NCBI RefSeq assembly: GCF_000226975.2
Contig: NZ_CP019285.1
Coordinates: 806,001-870,000, forward strand
DNA: 64,000 nucleotides
From: Halobiforma lacisalsi AJ5
GTDB taxonomy: Archaea > Halobacteriota > Halobacteria > Halobacteriales > Natrialbaceae
Direction of reading: 5' to 3'
Part shown: piece after piece, positions 46,115-55,517 of the stretch
Layout: the number at the start of each line of letters is the position of its first letter
How positions within the stretch are numbered: position 1 is the first letter of the stretch
The notes under the pieces: generated by a model
The model's database searches: none
What the model was told of the DNA's origin: nothing
What the model saw: the letters and a program-made list of their open reading frames with translations, nothing else
Program-made: the position numbers and the translations under genes

Positions 46115-47038
46115 TCACTCCTCCCCCGGCCCTTCACGAAGCCCTCGACCCCGCTCCCAGGTGCGGACGAGAGCCGTGAGGTGGCGGTTCGTCGGCACCT
46201 CGAGACCGGATTCTGCCGCACGATCGACGACGTAGCCGTTGATCGCGTCGATCTCCGTACGGCGTTCGTGCTGGAGGTCCTGGGCCATCGAGGACGTGTT
46301 TGCCGCCGTCGCCTCGGCGACGGTCTCCATCGCGTCGACCGCCTCGCGGTTCGACAGCGCGACGCCACGCTCCCGAGCCACCCGCGCGGCCTCCCGCGTC
46401 GCCGCCCGGGCGAGATCCCGCGCCGGGGGCTCGAGGACGGCCCCGTTTTTCGTCCCGGCGAGCGCGGTGACCGGGTTGATCCCCGCGTTGACCGCGAGTT
46501 TCTCCCAGAGCCAGCGCGGCATATCGTCGACGACCGCCGTCTCGAGGCCGGTGGCGGTGAAGGCCTCCCCCACAGCGTTGGCACGATCGGACGCGCCGCC
46601 ATCGCGGTCGCCGAGGACGATCTCCCCACGCCCGGTACACTCGACGACCCCGGGTTCACGGAGGACTGCGCCGTAGGTCGCAGTCCCGGCCAGCACCGGT
46701 GTCGCGGGCTCGAGTCGATCGGCGAAAACCGCCTCGTTCCCCATCCCGTTTTGCAGCGAGAGGACGGCGTCGAACGACCCCGTCGCGAGCGCGGCGGCAG
46801 CCGACGCCGTGTCGAAGGACTTGACCGCGACGACAGCGAGGTCGGCCGCGAGGTTCCCGCCATCGGTCGTCGCCGCCGGGAACACTCGCTCGTCGAACTC
46901 GCCGCAGACGTGGAGGCCGGACTCGCGGACGGCTCGAGCGTGGTTCTCGCGGGCGACGAGCGTTACGTCGTGCTCGCGGGCGAGCAAGCCGCCGACGAGA
47001 CTTCCCAGGCTGCCGGCACCGAAGACGACCGTGTCCAT
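46115..47038 (-). CDS. panE: 2-dehydropantoate 2-reductase (ketopantoate reductase)
   Basis: NADPH-dependent enzyme that makes pantoate, a step of coenzyme A synthesis. 307 aa. Rossmann motif VVFGAGSLGSLVGG (4-17), LVARENHARAVRESG, VVAVKSFDTASA (about 69-80) and SLQNGMGNEAVFADRL (about 94-109), the active-site helix WLWEKLAVNAGINPVTAL with Lys and Asn (about 174-191), and NTSSMAQDLQHERRTEIDAINGY-type end (split: SSMAQDLQHERRTEID, then AINGYV). ATG at 47036-47038. Confidence 0.92.
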   Translation of the reverse strand: MDTVVFGAGSLGSLVGGLLAREHDVTLVARENHARAVRESGLHVCGEFDERVFPAATTDGGNLAADLAVVAVKSFDTASAAAALATGSFDAVLSLQNGMGNEAVFADRLEPATPVLAGTATYGAVLREPGVVECTGRGEIVLGDRDGGASDRANAVGEAFTATGLETAVVDDMPRWLWEKLAVNAGINPVTALAGTKNGAVLEPPARDLARAATREAARVARERGVALSNREAVDAMETVAEATAANTSSMAQDLQHERRTEIDAINGYVVDRAAESGLEVPTNRHLTALVRTWERGRGLREGPGEE

Positions 47039-47209
47039 GGTAGGGAGGGGAACCGGCGCAGTAAAAACGGTTTTCGTCCTTTATCCACGGAGAGAGCCTC
47101 TCGAGCCAGCGTCGGTCGACGGGTCAGTCCTAGCAGCGATTTCCTCGTATACGACCCTGTAAACCCAATGTCGATATATCGAATCGAGTCGATGCGCCGA
47201 CGGGGACAC

Positions 47210-47548
47210 TCAGTCCTCCGTCCAATACATCAGATTTTCGCGACCAGTCTGGCAGTTCGGACACTCGTCCGGCAGGTCGGCGGTGATCCCGCCCATCTCC
47301 CCACACTCCATACACCGCCACATCAGGTGTGCCTCGCCGAACTCGTGACCCGACCGCGCGTGCTCGATGCTCATCGCCTCGGCACCCTCGCGCGTGGTGA
47401 CGAAAAAGCCGCTTTGTTCGAAGCTACGGACGCGGCCGAGCACGTTGCCATCCTCGTCGTAGACGGTCTGGCCGGACGTGACCTCGTGGACCTCTTCGAG
47501 CGCTTCTTCGTCGTCCGCTTTCGCTGGAGTCTCACCCGTCTGGACCAT
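47210..47548 (-). CDS. Rubredoxin-like small protein (DUF7130 type)
   Basis: 112-aa protein. The N-terminal half has a short beta unit (SGQTVYDEDGNVLGRVRSFE), and the C-terminal half a rubredoxin-like metal knuckle: WRCMECGEMGG (C-x2-C, about 79-82) and DECPNCQTGREN (C-x2-C, about 97-100). It could bind iron or zinc. It resembles a conserved haloarchaeal family. The ATG at 47546-47548 (MVQTGETPAKADDE) is used because the longer frame adds Arg/Pro-rich residues. Partner unknown. Confidence 0.78.
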   Translation of the reverse strand: MVQTGETPAKADDEEALEEVHEVTSGQTVYDEDGNVLGRVRSFEQSGFFVTTREGAEAMSIEHARSGHEFGEAHLMWRCMECGEMGGITADLPDECPNCQTGRENLMYWTED

Positions 47549-47691
47549 GGGAGTACCACCTCGAGGACGAGGATAAACCCCGAGTGTGCATTGTTCGAGC
47601 GGCCCCTCGAGGGGGTCAGACGGGCGATCAGCGGCTCGAATCGAGCGAGCCGTCGAGAAGGGCAACGAGGGGCCGAAACGGCCCGGTTAAC

Positions 47692-50600
47692 TCACATGAA
47701 GTCCTCGATACCCGACTGCTTGTTCTTGTCGTTCTCGAAGATGCTCTCGAGGGACTTCTCGAGCACTTCGAGGCGCTGTTTCGTGTAGGGCCGACAGTCG
47801 TACTCCTCGGCGACCTGGATCGCCGTCTGCATGTACTTGTTCACGGAACCCTGGTGGACGGTGAGGTTGACCTGGCCGCCACACTCCCGGCAGTCCCCGG
47901 TCAGGGGCATCCGCCTGAACTTCTCGCCGCAGTCGAGACACCGGGTCTCCTGGCGCGAGAAGGCCCGCAGGTTTCCGATCAGGTCCGGCAGGAAGTGATA
48001 CTCGATGACCCGCTCGGCGACGTCGGTCTCGTCGACGGCCTCGAGTTTCCGCGAGAGCTCGAGTTGAGCGTCCATCTTCTCCATCATCGAGCCGAGCGTC
48101 TTGTACGCCGAGAGGTCTGGCCCCATCGCGATGTCGGTGGTGTCGTGGGTGTGCTCGAAGCCGGTGTACTCGCCGTCGGTACCGAGCGTGTCCTCGCCGA
48201 TCTGGATGTCGACCGCCTCGGGATCGGCCTGTTCGCGAGTGGCCTCGTAGAACTCCCGGGGGTACTGCGAGACGATGTCCATGTTGTGGGCCTCGTCGTC
48301 GATCTCGGAGGGGTCGATGCGGGAGGACATGACGAGGGGCGCGTCCATCTTGCCCCCGCGCTTGTCCGGCAAGAAAGACTTACTGAAGTTGAGAAGTCCG
48401 TCGAGAAGCAACATTACGCAGTCCTCGTCACCGTCGCACTGACCGACATAGATATCGTTGGCCACGAGCGTGTTCGTGTCTTCGACGGTGAGACAGTACG
48501 TGTACTCGATATCGCTCTCGACGATCTCGACCGAAACGACCTCGTCGAGCCACGTTTTGCCGCCATCGGCGAACAGCCGCTGTGTGCGACACTCCGTCGT
48601 CTCGAGAACCTCGGTGATGGTTTCCTGCTTCCGCTCGAGGTGGAAACCGATTCGCTCGGCGAACCGAGCCGCGTTCTCGGACGTGATCTTGAGAACCCAC
48701 GATTCGAACTCGGGAACCGGTTCGTCGTCGTAGAACTCGGCGACCGCTCCGGTCGACGGCTGTCGCGTTTCACGATAGGTCGTCGCCGCGATTCCGAACC
48801 GTTTCAGGGCAGCGACCAGATCCGCCGCAAGATCGTCGCTGATAGTGTGTGCCCGAATTTCGATTCGATCGCTCGCGGGACTCCCGTCGCCGCTGAAGTA
48901 CGCGGCCAGGAACGCTTGCAGCTGAGAGCGCGGACTATCGAGGACGTAGTCGGGAATCCGTTTCGTTTCCGCGGTCGCTCCGAGTTCGAGTACGTCCGCA
49001 AACAGCGCCGAGACGAGTCGGCTCGAGACCGTCACCTTCCACTCGTTCTCTTCGAAGGCGTCGACCGACAGGGCGTCGTCGAACGTCTCGATGATCTCGT
49101 TGCGGGCCGCCTCGTCGGGCGTACAGATCGTCGTCTGATAGAACGACCCGTCTTCCCGTCGAGTGAATCCTTCGGCGGCGTAGTATCCGAGCACCGTCGC
49201 GACGGACTCGTCGATCTCGAACCGCCGCTGTATGGCCGCCGTATCGCGTTTCATCCCGAGCGTGACGTCGTCCGGAATCCGCTCGAGGAGTTCCGCAGCG
49301 TCGAACAGAGAGAGGAGCGGACCGAACGGAACGCTATCTCGGTTCACCCAGTTGTAGACCGTCGATTGAGAGACGCCGAGTCGGTCCGCAACCGGTTTGA
49401 GATATGCCTGCTCCGGCGTCGCGTCGTCGAGGAGATTCTTGATCCGATCGGAGCCGAGTCCGCGAACGACGAGCGAGTCGTTCGGGATCGAATCCGCCTC
49501 GATAAACGCTTCTAGAAGGTCGATCGATTTCGACTCTCCCTCGAATCCGAGCGATTTCGGACTCGGGAGTTCGTCACCGGCAGAGAGTTCTCGAGCGTCG
49601 ACCGACTCGAGGCCTGCGGGAGTCCACCGTCGGAACGTGTGATCGGGAGTTACGGTCAGCGTTCGGCCGCTCCGCGTTTCGACGCGAACGAGGTGGTCAG
49701 GTGCCGGATGTTTCGAAACGGCTTCGACGGGGCGTTCCACGGGCGTCCCGTCTTCCGTGACGGACGGAACGCTGATCCCGTCAACATCCTGAACGACCGT
49801 TCCGAAATCGTCCGTTTCGGGATCGGTCAACCGGTCTTCGACGATCGCTTCGATCGATTCGTACGCCCGTTCGCCGTCTTTGTTCTGATACCAGATTTTC
49901 GTCTCCGGATGGAAGCAATTCCTCCGTTTCGCGGCGTGAAAGTACGGATGAGCATATCCAACCGCAGCGCTTGTAAATCCAATTACTCTTCCGACAGTAG
50001 CTGCGCTCGTGTGTGGTGCCATCCCGAACACCAGTTCGCCGACCAGATCCTGACGGTCCTCGAGTTCGTAGAAGGGCTCGAGCCCGTAGTACTGCTCGAG
50101 GAGGTCGTCGATGAAGTCGGCCGTCTGCATCATGTGCTCGGCCGCGCCGTCGGAGAGGACGATGTCCTGGACTTTCAGCTCCACGAGCTGGTCCTCGTGG
50201 GTCAGCGGTTCGCCGTGGATGTCCTCCTCGTAGCCCAGCGCCTGCAGTTGGCCGACGTCGACGTCGAGTTCGCTCGCCCGGACCGACGTCACGGGGAGGT
50301 CCGTCATGTCGTAGCGGACGGTACCGTCTTTGAACGCCGAGACGTCGTGTTTCGCCCGGAGAATACCCTTCTCCATCGGTTCGGGGATCTTGTTCGTCGA
50401 GGACAGTCCTTTGACCCCTTTCAGGATGTCGAAGGCGTTCTCCCGTTCGCCGACCGACTCGAGCGCCGACCGGAACTCCTCGTTGACGTCGACCTCGCGC
50501 GTTTCGACGCAGGTGCCCTCGATCTCGCAGCGGTCACACTCGACGCGGCCGGCTTCGTCCGGTTCGAGCGACTGGTCGCAGTCCGGACAGCGATAGTCGG

Positions 50601-52821
50601 GCTCGGTCCGCTCGTTGCAGTCGGGACAGCGGTTCTTGAACGTCTCCGTCTCGCAGTTCGGACACCGCTGGCGTCCGACCTGCAGTTCGACGACGCCGGG
50701 CGTGTCGGACATCGTCTCGGCGTGTTTGGCCGCATCGGCGACGTTGCGCTGGGAACCGCCGGCTTCGCCGATCGGGAAGAGCGTGTGGACCGGGGGGCTC
50801 AGGTCCCGGCGCTCGGACTTCTCGGGCCGGCCCATCCGGTTGCCGATCCGGGTGGGCGCGCGTTCCCGTACCTCGAACGGAGCGACCTCGTTGACCGCCT
50901 CGATGGCGTTTTCGCCGTCCTCCTGCCCCCAGGTTCGGGCGCGCTCGGAGAGATCGTCCTCGCTCCAGGTACGCTCGAGTTCGACTGCCGGTTCCCCGGC
51001 GCCCTCATCGTCGACCTCGGGTTCGAGGGCCGCGCCGTCGGCGACCGCCCGCCGGGGTTTACAGCCGAGCGAGCGGACGAACGGCCGCCAGTCGTCGATC
51101 TCGATGCGGTCGTCGCCCGGACGCTGGCGGTGCTCGAGAACGATCGTCTCGAGCGCGTCCGCGACGTCGTCGGCGTACTCGAGGACGAGGATGCTGTCGT
51201 CCCCGTTCCCGTTCACGCTGCCGTCGCCGTCCCCCTCGATCCGACCCTCGGCGACGGCGTCGGCGAGGTTACAGAAGGCGGCTACCGAGAGGTCGTGCCA
51301 GAGGTAGGTGTACTCGGGGTGTAACGGCGCGTCGTGTTCGGTGGCCCACTCGAGGGCCTCCTCGGGGTCGGGGAACTCGAGGTCGATCCGGGGGTCGTCC
51401 TCGAACGCCTGGACGTCCGCGCCGGCGGCCGCGAGGTCCTGGACCCACCACTCATAGGTGTAGGAGGCGGGGGCCAGCGGGTGGTTGTTCTCGACGAACT
51501 CCCCGTAGTTGACCAGGTACTCGCCGAGGTCTAAGATCTTCTCGACGCCGTTTCTGATCTCCTTCGCTTCCTCGGGGTCGTCGATCCGTCGCACGTCGCC
51601 GTTCGCGAGTTTGACCGTCGGTCCCTCGATGGAGTCGACGGGGACGACGCCGGCCGCCTTCCCGGGCCGTTCGGTCTTGATCTGGGTCCCGGTCGCCAGG
51701 AAGTCGTCGACCAGGTGCATCGCGGCGGGGTGGACGCCGGCCGTCGCGAAACCGTGGTTGCGAGCGCGTCCGTATCGCAGACGGAACCCGCCCTCCGCGC
51801 AGGGATGGGAGAAGACCGGCCGGCCGGCGATCAGGTCCCGGAGGAACTTCTTCGATTCGTCGACGCGCGGCGGCCCCTCGGGTTCGTCCGGTTCGGACGC
51901 CTCATCGTCGGCTTCGGCGTCTTCCTCCTCGCCGTCGGCAGCGTCCTCCTCGTCGGCCCCTTCCTCGTCGCCCGCGTCGTCGTAGTAGGTGCCGTCGATC
52001 AGGTCCTGGAGCCACGGCCAGTCGACCTCCTCGAGGTTCCGGGTGTAGCGCTGGATCTTCGGGGCCTTCAGCGCGATCCCCTCCGCGAGCACCAGACACA
52101 TCCCGCCGCGGGCGCTGTTGGTGTCGACACGCTCGAGATCGCGGAAGCCGGAGACCTCCTCGTCGCCCGTCGCCTCGCCGTCGAGCATGATCGGCATGTG
52201 CTCGGCGATGAACTTCGTCTCCTTGTCTTTGGGCGTGTACTGGAGGCCGGTCTCCTTGTCGTAGAGGGCGATCTCCTCTGCGTAGCGTTCGATCTCCTCG
52301 TCGCGGGCCTTGTACTGATCGATACCGACGAGCGCGCGCGTGTAGTCGGCGACCAGCACGGACAGCGCCTGGGCAGTCCCCCCCGCAGAGCGGATCGGCC
52401 CGGCGTAGTAGACGTTGACGAACTCCGTCCCGTCGTCGTTCGCGAGGATTTCGACCTTGTCGATCCCCTCGATCGGTGCCGCGACGACGCCCTCGGTCAG
52501 CAGGGCGACCGCCGTCCGAACGGCCCCCTCGACCTTGCCGGCTTTCGTCTCGTAGTCGCCGACGCGGCCCTCGGCGAAGTCCTTCGCGAGTTCGAGGGCG
52601 GCTTCCTCGCGGGACATTTCACCCTCGAGTTCCCGCACCCGCTCGGCGACGCCGTCGATCCCCAGGATGTTCTCGACGCGGTCGGCCATGTCCCGCGCCG
52701 TCGGGATCTCGACTTCGGGTTCGGGATCCGCGCCGCGTTCCTTCGCCGTCTCGGCGACGTCGAAGGCCTCCTCGAGCTGGGACTCGAGCCGCTCGAAGTA
52801 CCGTTCGTCTTCCTCGCGCAT
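47692..52821 (-). CDS. polC: DNA polymerase D large (catalytic) subunit, with intein
   Basis: Catalytic subunit DP2 of the archaeal replicative polymerase PolD. 1709 aa as encoded; 1216 aa after intein removal. The N-terminal region has ESQLEEAFDVAETAKERGA and YYAGPIRSAGGTAQALSVLV; an acidic insertion near 285-315; a central zinc region with CPNCETETFKNRCPDC and CPDCDQSLEPDE; the catalytic motif N-CDGDED, which is split by the intein between N968 and C1462; and the C-terminal zinc region CLDCGEKF...CRECGG. ATG at 52819-52821. The upstream PPC gene ends one base before it, so the two are co-transcribed. Confidence 0.95.
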   Translation of the reverse strand: MREEDERYFERLESQLEEAFDVAETAKERGADPEPEVEIPTARDMADRVENILGIDGVAERVRELEGEMSREEAALELAKDFAEGRVGDYETKAGKVEGAVRTAVALLTEGVVAAPIEGIDKVEILANDDGTEFVNVYYAGPIRSAGGTAQALSVLVADYTRALVGIDQYKARDEEIERYAEEIALYDKETGLQYTPKDKETKFIAEHMPIMLDGEATGDEEVSGFRDLERVDTNSARGGMCLVLAEGIALKAPKIQRYTRNLEEVDWPWLQDLIDGTYYDDAGDEEGADEEDAADGEEEDAEADDEASEPDEPEGPPRVDESKKFLRDLIAGRPVFSHPCAEGGFRLRYGRARNHGFATAGVHPAAMHLVDDFLATGTQIKTERPGKAAGVVPVDSIEGPTVKLANGDVRRIDDPEEAKEIRNGVEKILDLGEYLVNYGEFVENNHPLAPASYTYEWWVQDLAAAGADVQAFEDDPRIDLEFPDPEEALEWATEHDAPLHPEYTYLWHDLSVAAFCNLADAVAEGRIEGDGDGSVNGNGDDSILVLEYADDVADALETIVLEHRQRPGDDRIEIDDWRPFVRSLGCKPRRAVADGAALEPEVDDEGAGEPAVELERTWSEDDLSERARTWGQEDGENAIEAVNEVAPFEVRERAPTRIGNRMGRPEKSERRDLSPPVHTLFPIGEAGGSQRNVADAAKHAETMSDTPGVVELQVGRQRCPNCETETFKNRCPDCNERTEPDYRCPDCDQSLEPDEAGRVECDRCEIEGTCVETREVDVNEEFRSALESVGERENAFDILKGVKGLSSTNKIPEPMEKGILRAKHDVSAFKDGTVRYDMTDLPVTSVRASELDVDVGQLQALGYEEDIHGEPLTHEDQLVELKVQDIVLSDGAAEHMMQTADFIDDLLEQYYGLEPFYELEDRQDLVGELVFGMAPHTSAATVGRVIGFTSAAVGYAHPYFHAAKRRNCFHPETKIWYQNKDGERAYESIEAIVEDRLTDPETDDFGTVVQDVDGISVPSVTEDGTPVERPVEAVSKHPAPDHLVRVETRSGRTLTVTPDHTFRRWTPAGLESVDARELSAGDELPSPKSLGFEGESKSIDLLEAFIEADSIPNDSLVVRGLGSDRIKNLLDDATPEQAYLKPVADRLGVSQSTVYNWVNRDSVPFGPLLSLFDAAELLERIPDDVTLGMKRDTAAIQRRFEIDESVATVLGYYAAEGFTRREDGSFYQTTICTPDEAARNEIIETFDDALSVDAFEENEWKVTVSSRLVSALFADVLELGATAETKRIPDYVLDSPRSQLQAFLAAYFSGDGSPASDRIEIRAHTISDDLAADLVAALKRFGIAATTYRETRQPSTGAVAEFYDDEPVPEFESWVLKITSENAARFAERIGFHLERKQETITEVLETTECRTQRLFADGGKTWLDEVVSVEIVESDIEYTYCLTVEDTNTLVANDIYVGQCDGDEDCVMLLLDGLLNFSKSFLPDKRGGKMDAPLVMSSRIDPSEIDDEAHNMDIVSQYPREFYEATREQADPEAVDIQIGEDTLGTDGEYTGFEHTHDTTDIAMGPDLSAYKTLGSMMEKMDAQLELSRKLEAVDETDVAERVIEYHFLPDLIGNLRAFSRQETRCLDCGEKFRRMPLTGDCRECGGQVNLTVHQGSVNKYMQTAIQVAEEYDCRPYTKQRLEVLEKSLESIFENDKNKQSGIEDFM
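48439..49917 (-). other. PolD large-subunit intein with LAGLIDADG endonuclease
   Basis: 493-aa protein-splicing element, residues 969-1461 of the precursor. It begins CFHPETKIW after ...AAKRRN and ends TLVANDIYVGQ before CDGDED. Splicing blocks: block A C969, block B TVTPDHTF (TxxH), block F YTYCLTVEDT and NTLVANDI. The last residue is Gln, not Asn, and the penultimate is Gly rather than the usual His. The endonuclease motifs are VLGYYAAEGF and LQAFLAAYFSGDGS. A helix-turn-helix segment (AYLKPVADRLGVSQSTVYNW) precedes them. The inteins at this catalytic site are known from other haloarchaea; this one appears intact. Confidence 0.92.
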
Positions 52822-52822
52822 C

Positions 52823-53242
52823 TCAGAGCCAGAGGTCGAGTTCGGTGGTCTCGTCGTACTCCCGCTCGAGCGGTTCCTCGAAGACGCGCATGTGGACCTC
52901 GCCGGCCCAGACCGTCGCCTCGTTCAGGTGGCCGGCGTAGGCGACCCCCTCGTCGTCGGAGAGCACGACGTGGGTGTGGGCGAACCGATCGCCCTCCAGC
53001 AGCGAGACGTTGCCGACGCAACTCGCCACCTCGAGCGGTTCGTCGAACGCGAGCGGGTAGTACTCACACTCATCCTGATCGTAGAACCAGAGTTCCGCGT
53101 CCTGGACCGCGCCGAGCGCGGTGAACCACGCGGCGTCGGCCTCGACCTCGTCTGCGAGGGACTCGATCTCCGCTCGCCAGTCCGCTCCGGTCTCGAGGCG
53201 GGCCACGTACTCGCTGGCTGTCTCGACCTCGCGATAATGCAT
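52823..53242 (-). CDS. PPC-domain (DUF296) DNA-binding-like protein
   Basis: 139-aa protein of the PPC family (plants and prokaryotes conserved). It contains SLADEVEADAAWFTALGAVQ, then ASCVGNVSLLEGDRFAHTHV, VVLSDDEGVAYAGHLN and WAGEVHMRVFEEP in family order. The two histidines in AHTHVVL often bind metal. It is preceded by no gene on the same strand and followed after 1 bp by polC, implying co-transcription. Function in archaea is unknown. ATG at 53240-53242 (MHYREVETASEYV). Confidence 0.85.
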   Translation of the reverse strand: MHYREVETASEYVARLETGADWRAEIESLADEVEADAAWFTALGAVQDAELWFYDQDECEYYPLAFDEPLEVASCVGNVSLLEGDRFAHTHVVLSDDEGVAYAGHLNEATVWAGEVHMRVFEEPLEREYDETTELDLWL

Positions 53243-53524
53243 ACCCTCACGTGAGACTGAGAGACGCAAAAAGGTTGAGGAAGGTCGGTCGCCGAGTGAC
53301 CAGAAACGTTCAGGATCGATCAGGAACGACCATCGGCGGGCGAGAAATTATAGATTTACACTCTGGGTCGTGATTCTACGCACAACGGAACTAGTTTCGA
53401 GAATTTCGCGGAACATGATTCGATATCAATCAGTAATACGGGATAAACAGTCAGACGTTCGGAAGGGTAAAGTCGGAATATCTCGAGGAAGAGGCGATAA
53501 CGATACTGATTCCGCGGGTAAGTA

Positions 53525-53540
53525 CCCGATAAATAAGTAA
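53525..53540 (+). promoter_or_regulatory. TATA box of the peptide transporter operon
   Basis: CCCGATAAATAAGTAA at 53525-53540 is a good archaeal TATA element. It places transcription start near 53560 and so excludes the ATG at 53543 in favour of that at 53582. The 339-bp gap 53243-53581 is otherwise AT-rich for this genome, without genes. Confidence 0.6.
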
Positions 53541-53581
53541 CGATGGATTTACTTGGTGGTTCGATTAAGGGAAACTGTATC

Positions 53582-55366
53582 ATGATGGATGGAGACGAAC
53601 TGGAACGACGTTCGTTCCTGAAGGCAACTGGTGGGGCTGCTGGTGCACTAGCTCTCGCCGGGTGCGTTGGTGAAGAGCCCGACGATGGTAGTGACGAGGA
53701 CGAGGGTGCTGGTACCCTCAACCTCGTTAACGGAACGATGACGTCGCTCGACCCGATTCAATCGACGGATACCGAGTCGGGTCGCGTCATTCGCCAGATG
53801 TACGAACCGCTGACGCACTTCCCGAACGGGACGACTGACGTCACGAACCAGCTCGCGGAAGGGTACGAACTGTCCGACGACGGACTGACCTACACCTTCG
53901 AGCTCAAAGAGGGCGTCCAGTTCCACGACGGCGACGAAATGACGGCGGACGACTTCGTCTATTCGTTCCGTCGGCTGGCCGAATCCCCGAACAGCGAACG
54001 TGGGAACTTCATCGTCGGGTCGCCGACGTTCCTCGACGTCTCGGCCGAGTTCGACGACGAGGGCGGCGTCGTTCCCGAGAGTCTCGCCGTCGAGGCCGTC
54101 GACGATTACACCCTCGAGATCACGCTCGAGACGCAGGCCCCCTCTGCGCTCGAGATTCTCTCGTACGACGCGTTCTCGGTCGTTCCGGAGGGCATCGTCG
54201 GCGATATCGAAGGCTACGACGGCGAAATCGACCACAGCGAGTTCTCCTCGAGCGAGCCGGTCGGTACCGGTCCCTTCGAGTTCGAAACCTGGGAGTCCGA
54301 CGCCGAAGCGGAAGTCGTTCGCTTCGACGATTACCACGGCAGCGTCGCCAACGTCGACGCCGTCCACTGGCAGATCATCGAAGACGACGAAGCCCAGTAC
54401 ACCTACGCGATCGAGGGCAACGCCGACATCTTCGAACTGCCGACCGCGCAGTACGAATCCAGCCTGGTCGACGCGGAGACCGACGACCGCGGCCGTGAAA
54501 TCGGGACGTACGGCCCGATGGAGAACGGCGAGACGGTCGATTACGTCGGCGCGCCGCAGCTGAGCACGTACTACTTCGCGTTCAACGTTCCGTCGGTCCC
54601 GCGTCCGGTCCGACAGGCGGTCGCGTACGTCATGAACCGCGAGACCCTGATCCAAACCCTCTTCGAGGGCCGCGGACAGGAAGCGTACACGTTCACCCCC
54701 TCGGCCATGTGGCCCGGCGGCAACGACGCCTACGAGGACTTCATCGCGGACTACCCCTACAGCCGCGACGAGGCCGACCGCGAATCCGCACGGGAAGTCC
54801 TCGAGGAGGCGGGCTACACCGAGGACGACCCCTACGAGCTGACGCTTACCACCTACGAGTCCGACGTCTTCCAGGAAGCGGGCCGCGAGCTTCGCGACCA
54901 GCTGTCGGGCCTGGGCGTCGAACTCAGCCTCGAGCAGTCGCCGTTCGCGACCCTGCAGGAACGCGGTGAGAGCGGCGACCTCGAGTTCTACTCGCTGGGA
55001 TGGACCTGGAGCTGGCCGGACCTCGGATACGGGCTCTTCGGGTTCGAGCCCGAGAACACGGATACGTCCGTCATGCCGGAGGAGACGAACGGATACTATC
55101 TCGACTGGCATCAGGCGGACACCGATGCCGTCGAGAAGGCACAGAGCGCCTGGGAACGTGCCTCGTCCAATCCGGATCCGGAAGACGACGACCTCCGTAA
55201 CGAGGCCTACATCGAAATGGAGGAGGCCGTTTGGGATGACGCAGTCTGTCTCCCGCTCTATCACGAACTCATGGAACTGTTCTACTACGATCACGTCGAC
55301 ATCGAGCCCTTCGGGGCGATGGGAGAGTACTTCCAGGTGTATAACGACGTGACGCTGGACGAATAA
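53582..55366 (+). CDS. Peptide ABC transporter substrate-binding lipoprotein
   Basis: 594-aa extracellular solute-binding protein of family 5 (peptide/nickel/opine). It has a Tat signal with RRSFLKATG (9-17) and a lipobox ALAGC, then an acidic linker. Family 5 motifs: LDPIQSTDTESGRVIRQMYE near the N-terminus, LKEGVQFHDGDEMTADDFVY (about 110-130), VRQAVAYVMNRETLIQTLFE (about 345-364). Start: ATG at 53582 (a second ATG at 53585 is equally possible); the ATG at 53543 lies in the promoter. It heads the operon with the four transporter genes that follow. Confidence 0.9.
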   Translation: MMDGDELERRSFLKATGGAAGALALAGCVGEEPDDGSDEDEGAGTLNLVNGTMTSLDPIQSTDTESGRVIRQMYEPLTHFPNGTTDVTNQLAEGYELSDDGLTYTFELKEGVQFHDGDEMTADDFVYSFRRLAESPNSERGNFIVGSPTFLDVSAEFDDEGGVVPESLAVEAVDDYTLEITLETQAPSALEILSYDAFSVVPEGIVGDIEGYDGEIDHSEFSSSEPVGTGPFEFETWESDAEAEVVRFDDYHGSVANVDAVHWQIIEDDEAQYTYAIEGNADIFELPTAQYESSLVDAETDDRGREIGTYGPMENGETVDYVGAPQLSTYYFAFNVPSVPRPVRQAVAYVMNRETLIQTLFEGRGQEAYTFTPSAMWPGGNDAYEDFIADYPYSRDEADRESAREVLEEAGYTEDDPYELTLTTYESDVFQEAGRELRDQLSGLGVELSLEQSPFATLQERGESGDLEFYSLGWTWSWPDLGYGLFGFEPENTDTSVMPEETNGYYLDWHQADTDAVEKAQSAWERASSNPDPEDDDLRNEAYIEMEEAVWDDAVCLPLYHELMELFYYDHVDIEPFGAMGEYFQVYNDVTLDE

Positions 55367-55517
55367 CCGACCGCGATACTCGTCCGGCCTTCCGTCCGCC
55401 GTCGACGGGGTCGACGCGGACCGCTCGTTCACTCCGCTCAAACAACGTTCATATGGCACTTAGACCAGATATACACACATTGATACGCATACGCGCTCGA
55501 ACGCCGGGTGATCTCCG

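Noticed and set aside
53543-53581. Upstream ATG (53543) as start of the peptide-binding protein
   Set aside because: It lies a few bases after a good TATA box, before the expected transcription start, and adds residues not typical of a Tat signal.
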